From Oscillospiraceae bacterium (lineage in GTDB: Bacteria; Bacillota; Clostridia; Oscillospirales; Ruminococcaceae), in assembly GCA_017559185.1 (NCBI GenBank), contig JAFYSU010000027.1, positions 1 to 64,000 on the forward strand: a stretch of DNA of 64,000 nucleotides, read 5' to 3'. A model generated the notes under the pieces. It searched no databases. It was not told where the DNA came from and was given only the letters and a program-made list of their open reading frames with translations. This document shows positions 5,961-15,022 of the stretch, in pieces; within the stretch, counting starts at the first letter, position 1; each line of letters opens with the position of its first letter. Both the position numbers and the translations under genes were made by a program.

Positions 5961-5989
5961 ATTATATCACCGCTTTTCTGAAATGTCAA
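5961..5989 (-). promoter_or_regulatory. tRNA-Leu promoter
   Basis: On the minus strand TTGACA (5984-5989), 17 bases and TATAAT (5961-5966) form a full-consensus promoter. Between here and 6150 the sequence is AT-rich with runs of T and A and holds no gene that I can support. Confidence 0.92.
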
Positions 5990-6151
5990 CAGTTTTTTTA
6001 TTTTTTTAAAAAACTCCAAAAAGCCTTTAAATTCGGCATTTTTTGAGTTTTTTGAAAATAGAGTATGAAAAATTTTTAAAAAAGTTTTTTTAAATTTGTT
6101 TACTGTAAGTTATAAAAGATTAAAAACTAACGGCGGTGCTGCACCGCAAAC

Positions 6152-6190
6152 AAAAATATGAGCAGGCATAAAAGCCTGCTCATATTTTTT
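6152..6190. terminator. Terminator after the DtxR-family gene
   Basis: AAAAATATGAGCAGGC pairs with GCCTGCTCATATTTTT; it can work on both strands. The stop codon of the minus-strand gene lies at its edge. Confidence 0.85.
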
Positions 6191-6569
6191 ACTTGGAGTC
6201 CATAAGTTTTTTGGCAAGTTCATTTATCTTTTCAAAGGATTGGTCACTCAAATAATGCTCCATGCGGCAAGCATCTTCGTCGGCTGTTTCTTCGTCAACG
6301 CCAAGGTAGCACAAAAAATTTGTAAGAACCAGGTGACGGTTGTACACCCTGTTTGCAATTTCCAGACCTTCTGCGGTGAGTTCGATGTAGCCGTCCTTAT
6401 CTACAATTATGCAGCCCTTTTCACGAAGAAGTCCCATTGCACGGCTTATACTTGGTTTGGAAAAATTCATTTTTTGAGCAATGTCTATTGAACGAACATG
6501 TCCAAGCTCTTTTTTTAATGTGAGTATTGTTTCAAGATAGTCTTCAGACGATTCGTGAGATTTTCTCAT
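6189..6569 (-). CDS. DtxR/MntR-family metal-dependent repressor
   Basis: This 126-residue regulator has the DtxR-type winged helix at the N-terminus (EDYLETILTLKK; helix-turn-helix IAQKMNFSKPSISRAMGLLREKG at about 30-52). The metal-binding and dimerisation domain follows, with conserved HLVLTNFL and the EDACRMEHYLS motif at about 98-108. It lacks a C-terminal SH3-like domain, as MntR does, so it probably senses Mn or Fe and represses metal uptake genes. It is transcribed alone from a strong promoter with GGAGG before the ATG. The metal cannot be decided by eye. Confidence 0.88.
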   Translation of the reverse strand: MRKSHESSEDYLETILTLKKELGHVRSIDIAQKMNFSKPSISRAMGLLREKGCIIVDKDGYIELTAEGLEIANRVYNRHLVLTNFLCYLGVDEETADEDACRMEHYLSDQSFEKINELAKKLMDSK

Positions 6570-6599
6570 AATTCCTCCAAACGCATGATTTATTTAATT

Positions 6600-6628
6600 A
6601 TTATAACACACATGAAAATTTCTGACAA
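6600..6628 (-). promoter_or_regulatory. Promoter of the DtxR-family gene
   Basis: On the minus strand TTGTCA (6623-6628), 17 bases and TATAAT (6600-6605). No clear DtxR/MntR palindrome overlaps it. Confidence 0.8.
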
Positions 6629-6786
6629 TCCGTGTAAAACGGTGTAAATATAAAGCACGAATGGATATTCAAATTATTGTCAACTTGTAGTAAGATAAAA
6701 CCACAAAATTTTGTTTTAAAATCATGCGAAATGTTAAAGTTAAACTGCTGTGTAAAAAGTATCGTGAAGCAGGAGGAAAACAAGCT

Positions 6787-8148
6787 TTGAAAAGATTATT
6801 TTCATTTATAAAAACCATAGTTTTTTTACTTGTGATTTTTATTGCAATAAACCGTATGACATCGTTTAAAATTGCCGATATCGAAGCTGCGGTGCGTTCT
6901 TACCTGCCTTTAAAACAGGAAAACGAAATTGCGGTACAAAAATATAATGAGAAAATTGTAATTGATGAACCCGCACAATTTTACGGTACCGTTCAAAAAG
7001 ACGAACCAAAAGATAATGCACCTGAACCAGTGCAGGTGCAGCCGCAAGAGCAAAGCGAAGTTTTTTACCCATATTATGAAATGCTCACTCCAACCGAACA
7101 ACAGGTGTATGATATTGTGTTAAAAGCTGCATCCGAGCTTAAAACGGATATTCCTCTAACGCAAAAAATAACAATACAGCAGATGGAGCGTGCGGTAAGT
7201 GCGGTTTTGTTTGACCGTCCCGAGCTTTTCTGGTTGGAGTCGGAATATTCGTATACCTATGATGACCAAAAAATGGTTAGTGAGGTTACGCTTCATTTTA
7301 ATGAAACTGCAAATTATATAACTGCGGCAAGGAAGCGCTTTGATGATAAGGTCCAAGCAATAGTCCAACAAGCAAAGGAGCTTGACACCGACTTGGAACG
7401 AGAGCTTTTTGTGCATGACATTCTTGTGAAGAGCATTAAGTACGACAAAAATGCATTGCTTCATCAAAGTGCGTACAGTGCACTTGTGTTTGGGAATTCG
7501 GTTTGTGCAGGGTATACACGCGCATTTCAGCTTATTATGCAGCAGCTGGGCATACCATGTTATTATTGTGCAGGCTATGCAAACGAGGAACACGCATGGA
7601 ATATAATAAAACTTGACGAAGAATATCATAATGTTGATATTTCATGGAATGATACGGCAGGAAATGCGGACAATGAAATGTATTATGATTATTTTAATAT
7701 AAGTGATAAAAGAATAGGTTATGACCATGAGAGGAGAGGGTTGTCGCAGGAACTTCCCAAGTGTCAAAGTAATGAATTAAGCTATTTTAATTTGTATGGC
7801 TGGGATGAAAACAAACTGCACACCGAACTGTATACCCTAAATGAATTGGGTTACAGCAATGAACAGGTTATTGAAAATATGGACGATTACTACAATTACT
7901 GTCATGACCTTGTGCTGGCGGACGGTGTGGGAACACACACGCACACTGTATTACTTAAAAACGAGGCATTGTGCAAAAAAATTTCGAAAGCACTGGATTC
8001 ACAAAAGCTTTTTGAAAAAGCAATAATACCTGCCGCACAAAAACTGGAATTAAACGGTTATACCGCAAAGGTTGAATTCACATCAAGGCAGACAAGGGAT
8101 GGTTTTGTAATAGTTAACCAAACAATAACCCTTAATTCAGAGCGTTAG
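6787..8148 (+). CDS. Membrane-anchored transglutaminase-like protein
   Basis: This protein of about 453 residues has an N-terminal signal-anchor (about residues 7-22) and a long extracytoplasmic part ending in a transglutaminase-like cysteine domain. The triad is visible: Cys in NSVCAGYTRAF, His in NEEHAWNII and Asp in NVDISWND, followed by YYDYFNIS. Such domains act as peptidases or crosslinkers at the envelope. I start it at TTG 6787, ten bases after AGGAGG (6771-6776); an upstream ATG at 6724 has no ribosome binding site. It is transcribed away from the DtxR gene and stands alone. The substrate is unknown. Confidence 0.72.
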   Translation: MKRLFSFIKTIVFLLVIFIAINRMTSFKIADIEAAVRSYLPLKQENEIAVQKYNEKIVIDEPAQFYGTVQKDEPKDNAPEPVQVQPQEQSEVFYPYYEMLTPTEQQVYDIVLKAASELKTDIPLTQKITIQQMERAVSAVLFDRPELFWLESEYSYTYDDQKMVSEVTLHFNETANYITAARKRFDDKVQAIVQQAKELDTDLERELFVHDILVKSIKYDKNALLHQSAYSALVFGNSVCAGYTRAFQLIMQQLGIPCYYCAGYANEEHAWNIIKLDEEYHNVDISWNDTAGNADNEMYYDYFNISDKRIGYDHERRGLSQELPKCQSNELSYFNLYGWDENKLHTELYTLNELGYSNEQVIENMDDYYNYCHDLVLADGVGTHTHTVLLKNEALCKKISKALDSQKLFEKAIIPAAQKLELNGYTAKVEFTSRQTRDGFVIVNQTITLNSER

Positions 8149-8270
8149 GGTGCTAAAAACATAAAAAGTAACTAAAATGCAGTTTTGAAACAGTTTTTGT
8201 TTGAAAAACCAAGATAAATACGATAAACTTAATACGACTATGTGATAATTTACGACAGGGAGGCGACAAT

Positions 8271-10232
8271 GTGAAAAGTACAAAATTTGCAAACAAAACA
8301 GTTTTGCTTACCTTGTCGTTAATACTGGTTTTGAATATAGCATTTATTGGTACACTTTTTAAGGTTGACCAAGTAATGCAGGATACCAGCTACAATGCAC
8401 TTGAAAAATCGGCAAATCAGATTTCAAAAGAAGTTTACAAGATAACAAAAAATGACTTTGAGCATGTAAAAACGGTTGCAAATTTAATGTCCATGCACAG
8501 CGATTTTAGTTATGAAACAGCACAGCTGCACTTTGCCGATAATATTGAAAACAGTGAAATCAATAATATGGCTGTGTTGTTTCCCGATGGAGAAATGCTG
8601 TTTGGAAATCCCAAATACCAAGCCTTTGGGATGACATTGAATTTTGACAAAGAGTTGAAAAAGCTACCGTATTTATCGGATGTAAACACAATAAGCAACA
8701 GAAACAATTTGAAATTTTTGTATTACGCAGTGCCTGTAAATAAGCACGGCCGTACTTGTGCAATACTTTATCATTTTGTAGATGTGAACACGCTCATGGA
8801 AAAATACTCCATACCAAATTCAAACGAGCTCAGAATATTTATTATCAACGGTACTAACGGCAATTTTGTAATGAACAACCAGAACGATGAGCTTCGTAAT
8901 ATGTATTACGATGAGTTCTACACCTACCGTAAAACAAAAACTGAAAAAACCTTTGAAGGCATGAAGTCGGATATGTTTTCGGGAAGAAGCGGCAAAATTG
9001 CATTTTTACCAATGAATTCGGATGAATGGTATTATTCGTATTATGTGCCTGTTGGTGTGAACGATTGGATGCTGCAGGTAGTGGAAGCCGAAAGCGTTGT
9101 TTTGAGCGAGGCAAGGTCAATACGCAAAACGCTCATACTGCTTGCGGTTATGGAAAGCATTTCACTTGTGGTATATTTTCTGTTTGTGCTTTACAGAGTC
9201 ACAAAAGAATCGCGCGAAAATGAAGTGCAGCTGTCACGCACCTTGTATATGTACAAAGTGCAGGAAATACTGTTTGATGCTTACAAGCACCCCGAGCGTA
9301 TAAGCGATGCCTTGAAAAAAGTTGCGCAAACGCTGGAGGCAAATTATGCGTTCCTTTTTTCCATGGAAGGCAAGTTTATAAAGAAAGCTTATTTCTGGCC
9401 TTCACTTGGAGTTAGGGAAAAGGATTCGTTTTATCTTGAAGAAGCAGCACTGCCCGTGTTTAGAAATTCGCTGCTTGAAGGTAAAAATGTGCTGATGTAT
9501 CAAAAAGATATTGAAAAACTCAGTTATGTCGACAGAAAAAAATTAAAAGAAAACGATGTAAACAATATAATGATGGTTCCTGTTCGTGATGCCGAAAAAC
9601 AGCTGGTTGGTGTTTTGGGTGTTTTGAATATGGAACGCACATGGCACGATGCCGGATTGCTTGAATGTACGGCACTTAACTTTTTGATGGCTCTCAGCAA
9701 TATTGATTCCTATCAAATGGTTCATGAAATGGGTACTATAGATGCACTTACAGGTCTTAAAAACCGTAACAGTTACCAAACTGCACTTGTGGGTTATGCA
9801 GCTGTACCGACTTCGTTGGGCTGCATTTACATCGATGCAAACGGATTGCACGAGCTTAATAACGACCAAGGTCATGCAGCAGGGGATGAAATGCTCCAGT
9901 TGGTTGCAAAATCGCTTATACTTAACTTTGGTTCTACCAATACATATCGTATAGGCGGGGACGAATTTGTCGCTTTTGTTTCGGGTGCAAGCGAAGCAGA
10001 AATACAAGGAAAGCTTGGGTCTTTTTGTCAGCTTGTTGAACTGTACGGCTACCATGTTTCAACAGGTCTTGCATGGACAAAAACCGTTGATGACCTGAAT
10101 AAGCTTATAACAACCGCTGAACGCAGAATGTACGAGGACAAATACCAATATTATCGTGAGTCGGGAATACTTCAGAAAACTCGCAGCATAATAATGCCTT
10201 TTAATTTTGAAGAAATAGAAGACACTAAATAA
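8271..10232 (+). CDS. Membrane diguanylate cyclase (sensor-GAF-GGDEF)
   Basis: This 653-residue protein makes c-di-GMP from two GTP. Order: TM1 (about 10-30), an extracytoplasmic Cache-like sensor region (about 35-280), TM2 (about 287-308), a GAF-like region (about 330-480) and a C-terminal GGDEF domain (about 490-635). The active-site motif is RIGGDEFV and the domain opens with TIDALTGLKNRNSY, so it should be active. The inhibitory RxxD I-site five residues before GGDEF is absent. It starts at GTG 8271 after GGGAGGCG; the overlapping ATG runs into a stop at once. Confidence 0.9.
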   Translation: MKSTKFANKTVLLTLSLILVLNIAFIGTLFKVDQVMQDTSYNALEKSANQISKEVYKITKNDFEHVKTVANLMSMHSDFSYETAQLHFADNIENSEINNMAVLFPDGEMLFGNPKYQAFGMTLNFDKELKKLPYLSDVNTISNRNNLKFLYYAVPVNKHGRTCAILYHFVDVNTLMEKYSIPNSNELRIFIINGTNGNFVMNNQNDELRNMYYDEFYTYRKTKTEKTFEGMKSDMFSGRSGKIAFLPMNSDEWYYSYYVPVGVNDWMLQVVEAESVVLSEARSIRKTLILLAVMESISLVVYFLFVLYRVTKESRENEVQLSRTLYMYKVQEILFDAYKHPERISDALKKVAQTLEANYAFLFSMEGKFIKKAYFWPSLGVREKDSFYLEEAALPVFRNSLLEGKNVLMYQKDIEKLSYVDRKKLKENDVNNIMMVPVRDAEKQLVGVLGVLNMERTWHDAGLLECTALNFLMALSNIDSYQMVHEMGTIDALTGLKNRNSYQTALVGYAAVPTSLGCIYIDANGLHELNNDQGHAAGDEMLQLVAKSLILNFGSTNTYRIGGDEFVAFVSGASEAEIQGKLGSFCQLVELYGYHVSTGLAWTKTVDDLNKLITTAERRMYEDKYQYYRESGILQKTRSIIMPFNFEEIEDTK

Positions 10233-10235
10233 AAC

Positions 10236-10275
10236 AAAAAACTGCCTGCTTCGTAAATGAAGCAGGCAGTTTTTG
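10236..10275. terminator. Bidirectional terminator
   Basis: ACTGCCTGCTTC (10241-10252) pairs with GAAGCAGGCAGT (10259-10270) with A-run and T-run flanks. It separates the convergent GGDEF and AI-2E-family genes. Confidence 0.9.
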
Positions 10276-11457
10276 TTATTGTTCGTTTAGTTGTTCGGAT
10301 TGTGTGTCGTGTAATGCACGCTTGGTATCTATTCGTTTGTTTACATTTTCCCAGAACAATGCGTACAGCACGGAAAATGCGGGAACCATTACCAGCATTC
10401 CAAAAACGCCCATCATGCTTCCGCCAAGCGTAACCGCCAAAAGCACCCAAAGTGCGGGAAGTCCCACCGAGCTTCCAACTACCTTAGGATAGATGAAATT
10501 GCCTTCGATTTGCTGAAGTATAAGGAACAAAACAACAAACCAAACTGCTTGCATTGGATTGTTTACCATTATCAAAAATACTCCAACAGCCATTCCGATA
10601 AATGCGCCGAACACAGGGATGAGTGCCGTAAATGCGATTAGTACGGAAATAAGCAGCGAATACGGGAAGCCAAGCAAATTCATGCAAACAAAGAACATTC
10701 CGCCAAGTATAACGGCTTCCAAGCACTGACCTGTAAGGAAGTTTGTGAATATGCGGTTGCTCAAATTACAGATGTACAAAAAGCGGTCGGCTTTTTCGGT
10801 GGAAAGAAAAGCGTAAAGAACGCGTTTGCTTTGTTTTTCGCATTCTTCCTTTTGCAAAAGAATGTATGCGGAGAAAACAAAACCAAGACCAAAGTTTACA
10901 AGACCGCTGAAAACGGAGCTGGCAATTACAAAGGTAGAACCAACCAACGATGTCATGCTGTTGTGCAGAACATCCCAACCTTTTGAAAACAGTGTTTTCC
11001 AGTTAAGCTCCGAAAGAATTTGCGAGCTTTGCAGCCCCGGAGTGGCTTCGATTAACGGAGCAAGCCAATCCTGCATGCGTTTGCCGAATTCGGGGATTGT
11101 TTCGCCTATAATTCGTACGGTTTTAATTAGTTCGGGAACTACCAGAAATATTACAAGCGAAATAACCGCTACCACAAAAAGCAGCGCCAGTATGAAGCTT
11201 ACGGGACGCTTTAAATTTTGTCTTAGCAGTTCGGCTTTTCCTTTTTGCGGTTTACCAAACAATGTGCGTTCGATTGCAGACATGGGAACATTAAGCACGA
11301 ACGCAATACAAAGCCCCAAAAATACAGGCATAAGCAGACCGAATGTCAAGCTGACAAGGCTGTAGACTTTTTCGGGATTGTGTATTCCCCAATGAAGCAG
11401 GATGAGCACAGCGCCCGAGCTGAATATTGTAAAGAAGCTTTTTTTGTTAATTTTCAA
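10276..11457 (-). CDS. AI-2E family transporter (TqsA/PerM, UPF0118)
   Basis: This 393-residue integral membrane protein has seven to eight predicted helices and the family's conserved C-terminal part (ALIPVFGAFIGMAVGVFLI, then GSSVGLPALWVLLAVTLGG). Family members export small molecules or act as ion antiporters, so autoinducer transport should not be assumed. The start is TTG at 11457, with AAGGTGAT seven bases upstream. It is monocistronic. Confidence 0.9.
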   Translation of the reverse strand: MKINKKSFFTIFSSGAVLILLHWGIHNPEKVYSLVSLTFGLLMPVFLGLCIAFVLNVPMSAIERTLFGKPQKGKAELLRQNLKRPVSFILALLFVVAVISLVIFLVVPELIKTVRIIGETIPEFGKRMQDWLAPLIEATPGLQSSQILSELNWKTLFSKGWDVLHNSMTSLVGSTFVIASSVFSGLVNFGLGFVFSAYILLQKEECEKQSKRVLYAFLSTEKADRFLYICNLSNRIFTNFLTGQCLEAVILGGMFFVCMNLLGFPYSLLISVLIAFTALIPVFGAFIGMAVGVFLIMVNNPMQAVWFVVLFLILQQIEGNFIYPKVVGSSVGLPALWVLLAVTLGGSMMGVFGMLVMVPAFSVLYALFWENVNKRIDTKRALHDTQSEQLNEQ

Positions 11458-11808
11458 GATGGATCACCTTAATTGTAAATTTTGTTTTTGAAATGCCACA
11501 TAATTTGCAGGAACAAAAAATTTAGCTATTATGCGGTTATTATAGCATTTTTTTTGAAAAAAAACTTATTTTACCTTATTGTTTTAAGAAATTTAATATA
11601 TTTTTGCTTCAACAAGAGTACTTTAGGAGTTAAAAGTGTAAAAATTGCGGAGTGGAAAAAAGAAAAACTTACAAAATGTTGGATATTTTAAACAATGTTG
11701 TAGGAAAAATTGGAAAAAGGTTTACAAATATATGCTAATATTGTATAATTTATTAACAGTGTTAATAGATTATTAAAATAGCAATAATGTCGAGAGGTGA
11801 TAGAGTCA
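11458..11808. other. Intergenic region before the chemotaxis receptor
   Basis: This is 351 bases of AT-rich sequence between two divergent genes. It holds the receptor promoter (11721-11749) and a palindrome at its start point; I see nothing else that reads as a gene or a known RNA. Confidence 0.6.
11721..11766 (+). promoter_or_regulatory. Promoter and palindrome of the MCP gene
   Basis: TTTACA (11721-11726), 17 bases and TATAAT (11744-11749). ATTAACA-G-TGTTAAT (11752-11766) covers the expected transcription start, so a repressor could bind there. Confidence 0.75.
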
Positions 11809-13530
11809 ATGTTTAAAAACTTAAAAGTAGGTAAAAAACTCTTTTATTCATTTGCGGTTATTATTTTTATGTTTATTGTGAGTGTGGCACTGTCAAATAA
11901 TTCGTTCAGAACTATGAGGGCTAATTTTACTACCTTCCACGACGATGCATTCTTGATGTCCAACGCAAGCCAAACCTTGAGCACCAAGATGATGTATTTT
12001 TCATCTACCATAGGTGATTCTGTTATGGCTCCGGACGAAGAGTCGACAACTCGGGCTGTCCAGACTGCGGAGGCAATGTACAAGGAAATTCGCAATGATC
12101 TTAAAGTCATGCAAGAAACCGCTAACTCCGAGGAAATAAAAGCGTATGCTGCCGAACTGGACGAGCTTATGGCAAGCACCGAAGGGTTGAAAAACGAGGT
12201 GCTGCAGCTTAGCTGGCAAATGCGCAACGACGAAGCTATTGCATTGTACTTCAACGAATATCAGCCTGTTTTGTACAAAGGGCAGGCTATAATTGCAAAA
12301 ATGAATGAGTATACTGAACTTCACGCTGCAGATGTATACGATTTCTCAATGAAGACAATTGGCGGTACAATAATTCTTAATATTGCAGTTGCTGGTATAG
12401 CACTCGTGATTACTTTTATACTTTGTATTGTGGTAACACGAGCTATAACAAGACCTATCGCCCAGATGAGAGCGGCAGCTGAAGAAATGACCAAGGGCAA
12501 TCTTGGTGCATGGACAGATATTACATACGAATCCAAAGACGAGGTTGGTGACTTGGCGCAAAGCCTTATCTTTACAATGAAGACCTTGGGTGCGTATGTA
12601 GATGAAATTTCGGCTGTACTCAAACAACTTTCGACAGGTGACCTTACAATTCCAAGAAGCGAAATTACAGACTATCTTGGCGATTTTTCTGAAATTAAAA
12701 TATCTCTTGTTGAAATTCTCAAACGCTTCAACACAACCATTACCAACATTCACCGTTCCAGCGAACAGGTTGATATTGGTTCTCAGCAGGTTTCGACTGC
12801 TGCTCAGGCTTTGGCACAGGGTGCTGCAGAACAGGCAGCTTCCTTGGAAACTCTTTCCAGAGTGGTTAATGAAATTGCGGAAGATGTGCGCAGTAATGCT
12901 CAAAACGCAAACGAAGCAGATGCACTCACCACACAGGTACAGGGTGAGGTTGAAGAAAGTATGGCAAAAATGCGTGATATGAACAATGCAATGAATGATA
13001 TTCAAAACTCCTCGCAGGAAATTGAAAAAATCATCAAAACCATTGAAGATATTGCGTTCCAGACCAACATTCTTGCACTTAATGCTGCTGTTGAAGCTGC
13101 TCGTGCGGGTGAAGCGGGCAAAGGCTTTGCGGTTGTTGCGGACGAGGTTAGAAACCTTGCAAGCAAATCGGCTGAAGCAAGTAAGAATACAGCTGAACTT
13201 ATTGTTAGCTCCGTACAAGCGGTTGAAAACGGTATGGTAATTGCTCAGGATACAGCTAAATCACTTGAGGTTGTAAGAAGCACAACCCACGAAATTGTAG
13301 AACGCGTAAACCGTATTGCAAGTGCTTCGGAAAATCAGGCTCATGAAGTAGACAGCATTACACAGCTTGTTTCAGAAATTTCGGGTGTTGTTCAGACTAC
13401 ATCCTCCACCGCAGAAGAAAGTTCTGCTGCAAGTGAAGAGCTTTCCATGCAGGCAGCTGACCTTAATGTTATGGTTAGACGCTTCCAGTTGTTTGAAGAC
13501 AAAAAATCTGTTCAGGAAGCAACAGTATAA
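11809..13530 (+). CDS. Methyl-accepting chemotaxis protein
   Basis: This 573-residue receptor has TM1 (about 11-31), a four-helix-bundle type periplasmic ligand domain (about 32-180), TM2 (about 185-207), HAMP (about 210-260) and a long cytoplasmic signalling coiled coil. The hairpin tip contains the family signature [20 protein letters not shown]. The tip binds CheA/CheW. I start at ATG 11809 after GAGAGGTGA; a GTG at 11797 lies within that site. No other chemotaxis genes are in the window. The ligand is unknown. Confidence 0.93.
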   Translation: MFKNLKVGKKLFYSFAVIIFMFIVSVALSNNSFRTMRANFTTFHDDAFLMSNASQTLSTKMMYFSSTIGDSVMAPDEESTTRAVQTAEAMYKEIRNDLKVMQETANSEEIKAYAAELDELMASTEGLKNEVLQLSWQMRNDEAIALYFNEYQPVLYKGQAIIAKMNEYTELHAADVYDFSMKTIGGTIILNIAVAGIALVITFILCIVVTRAITRPIAQMRAAAEEMTKGNLGAWTDITYESKDEVGDLAQSLIFTMKTLGAYVDEISAVLKQLSTGDLTIPRSEITDYLGDFSEIKISLVEILKRFNTTITNIHRSSEQVDIGSQQVSTAAQALAQGAAEQAASLETLSRVVNEIAEDVRSNAQNANEADALTTQVQGEVEESMAKMRDMNNAMNDIQNSSQEIEKIIKTIEDIAFQTNILALNAAVEAARAGEAGKGFAVVADEVRNLASKSAEASKNTAELIVSSVQAVENGMVIAQDTAKSLEVVRSTTHEIVERVNRIASASENQAHEVDSITQLVSEISGVVQTTSSTAEESSAASEELSMQAADLNVMVRRFQLFEDKKSVQEATV

Positions 13531-13535
13531 AAATA

Positions 13536-13575
13536 AAAATACTCCGCACTTTTTTGAAGTGCGGAGTATTTTTAT
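13536..13575. terminator. Bidirectional terminator
   Basis: AAAATACTCCGCACTT pairs with AAGTGCGGAGTATTTT, with T-runs for both the MCP gene and the convergent recombinase gene. Confidence 0.92.
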
Positions 13576-14205
13576 TTACAGAAATGGCATTTTAAGGCGG
13601 TCGCTTGGCGGTTTGTAGCGTTGGGCTTGATACCTGAAGGTGGAGGGATTCATACCACATATCTTTGCAGCTTTGGCAGCCGATGCATTCCCTGACTTCC
13701 ACAGCATGTAAGCCTCGTGAAAATTTACAGGCAGCTCGTTGGGCGGTCGGCCAAGCCGCACACCGCGGCTTTTTGCTACGGCTATACCTTCGGCTTGTCT
13801 GCGTCGAATGTTTTCGCGTTCTGTTTGTGCCACAAACGATAAAACTTGAAGTACAAGGTCGGCAATGAATGTCCCAATCAAATCCTTGCCGCGGCGGGTA
13901 TCCAGCAAAGGCATGTCAAGCACAACTATGTCTATGCCAACCTTGTGGGTGAGTGATATCCACTGGGATTGTATTTCCTGATAATTTCGCCCCAGACGGT
14001 CGATGCTTGTAACATACAATACATCATTCTTTTTAAGCCTTTTAAGCATGGCTTTGTAGCGTGGGCGGTTAAAATCCTTTCCGGATTGCTTGTCTATGTA
14101 AATGTTTTTTTTCGGTATTCCGATTTTTTGCAATGCAGAAACTTGACGCGCTTCATTCTGATCGCTGTCGGAAACTCGAACATATCCGAATGTATTTACA
14201 CTCAT
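13576..14205 (-). CDS. Serine recombinase (resolvase/invertase family)
   Basis: This 209-residue protein has the catalytic N-terminal domain with the nucleophile serine in YVRVSDSDQNEARQ, the arginine cluster SIDRLGRNYQEI near residue 67, the long E-helix (TERENIRRRQAEGI) and a C-terminal helix-turn-helix (NASAAKAAKICGMNPSTFRY). Size and layout fit Tn3-type resolvases or Pin/Hin invertases. No transposase lies nearby and I found no clear pair of recombination sites around it, so its target is unknown. The start follows GGAG at a long spacing. Confidence 0.9.
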   Translation of the reverse strand: MSVNTFGYVRVSDSDQNEARQVSALQKIGIPKKNIYIDKQSGKDFNRPRYKAMLKRLKKNDVLYVTSIDRLGRNYQEIQSQWISLTHKVGIDIVVLDMPLLDTRRGKDLIGTFIADLVLQVLSFVAQTERENIRRRQAEGIAVAKSRGVRLGRPPNELPVNFHEAYMLWKSGNASAAKAAKICGMNPSTFRYQAQRYKPPSDRLKMPFL

Positions 14206-14482
14206 ATCGCAAGGTTTCTCCGTAATTAGTTAAATAAGCTTTCATGTGTGTGATGTTTATATAACATAATTATAACGCTTGCTACATTAAAATGGTATTA
14301 AAAAAAACACACCACTTTGCACCACTGTTGGGTTAAAAAAGCACCTTGTTTTCTGCAAAAAAAGGAAAACAAGGTGCTTTTTTTAAGGAAGTTTAATGTC
14401 GAAAGACAATGAATTTACAGTTAGTTGGTCGCTTTATACAAACAGTAAACTTTAAATTCGGTTTCTTTGCGATATTTTAATC
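14206..14482. other. Region between the recombinase and the dcw promoter
   Basis: No gene. It contains an AT-rich presumed recombinase promoter (TTATAAT on the minus strand near 14266-14275) and a strong hairpin at 14335-14384. Confidence 0.5.
14335..14384. terminator. Strong bidirectional hairpin terminator
   Basis: AAAAAAGCACCTTGTTTTC pairs with GAAAACAAGGTGCTTTTTTT. It insulates the dcw operon from upstream transcription. No gene upstream on the plus strand needs it directly. Confidence 0.85.
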
Positions 14483-14511
14483 TTGCTTTTTTAAGGAGCA
14501 AACTGTATAAT
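14483..14511 (+). promoter_or_regulatory. dcw operon promoter (Pmra)
   Basis: TTGCTT (14483-14488), 17 bases and TATAAT (14506-14511), 70 bases before mraZ. Confidence 0.85.
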
Positions 14512-14518
14512 CTAATTA

Positions 14519-14576
14519 GTGGTGAAATGTGGTTGATTTTACCTAAAAAATCCTAAAAGTGGTGAAGGTGTGGTGA
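14519..14576 (+). promoter_or_regulatory. Putative MraZ operator, repeated TGGTG boxes
   Basis: TGGTG-type boxes occur at 14520-14524, 14530-14534 (variant TGGTT), 14560-14564 and 14571-14575, between the -10 and the mraZ start. MraZ proteins bind short G-rich direct repeats in their own promoter, so autorepression is likely. The last box merges with the ribosome binding site. Confidence 0.6.
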
Positions 14577-14580
14577 GGAA

Positions 14581-15003
14581 GTGCTTTTTGGTGAATATCA
14601 ACACAGTATAGACGCAAAAGGCAGAGTAAACTTCCCATCAAAACTGCGCGAGGGATTGGGTACAACCTTCATGATTTGCAAGGGTCTTAGTGACCCCTGC
14701 CTTTTTGTCTATTCTATGGAAGGCTTTGAAGAGTTTAGAAAGAAATTGGACGAGCTTCCAATGGAACAGTCAAAAAAAATAAAGCGTGTAGTTTTTGCAG
14801 GTGCTTGCGAAGCTGAACCGGACAAGCAGGGCAGAATAGTTATACCTGCATCGCTCAGAGCTTACGCTAATTTAAGCAAAGATGTAATGGTAATAGGTGC
14901 TTCCGACCGTGCGGAAATTTGGGATAAAGACCAGTGGGAAAAATGCTGTGAAGAAATTACTCCGGAATTTATTGCACAGGCTACCAAGCATTTGAACATT
15001 TAA
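14581..15003 (+). CDS. mraZ: Transcriptional regulator MraZ
   Basis: This 140-residue protein has two AbrB/SpoVT-like DNA-binding repeats. Each carries the DxKGR(V/I)xxP motif: DAKGRVNFPSKLR near residue 11 and DKQGRIVIPASLR near residue 81. It assembles into a ring and represses its own dcw promoter. The GTG start is set by GGTGAGGAA. Length is normal and it is the first gene of the cluster. Confidence 0.96.
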   Translation: MLFGEYQHSIDAKGRVNFPSKLREGLGTTFMICKGLSDPCLFVYSMEGFEEFRKKLDELPMEQSKKIKRVVFAGACEAEPDKQGRIVIPASLRAYANLSKDVMVIGASDRAEIWDKDQWEKCCEEITPEFIAQATKHLNI

Positions 15004-15022
15004 AATCGTAAAAGGAGAAATT

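Noticed and set aside
13576-14205. Invertible promoter controlled by the serine recombinase
   Set aside because: I looked for a pair of inverted sites around the gene and the dcw promoter. I only found terminators (13536-13575, 14335-14384), so no invertible segment can be supported.
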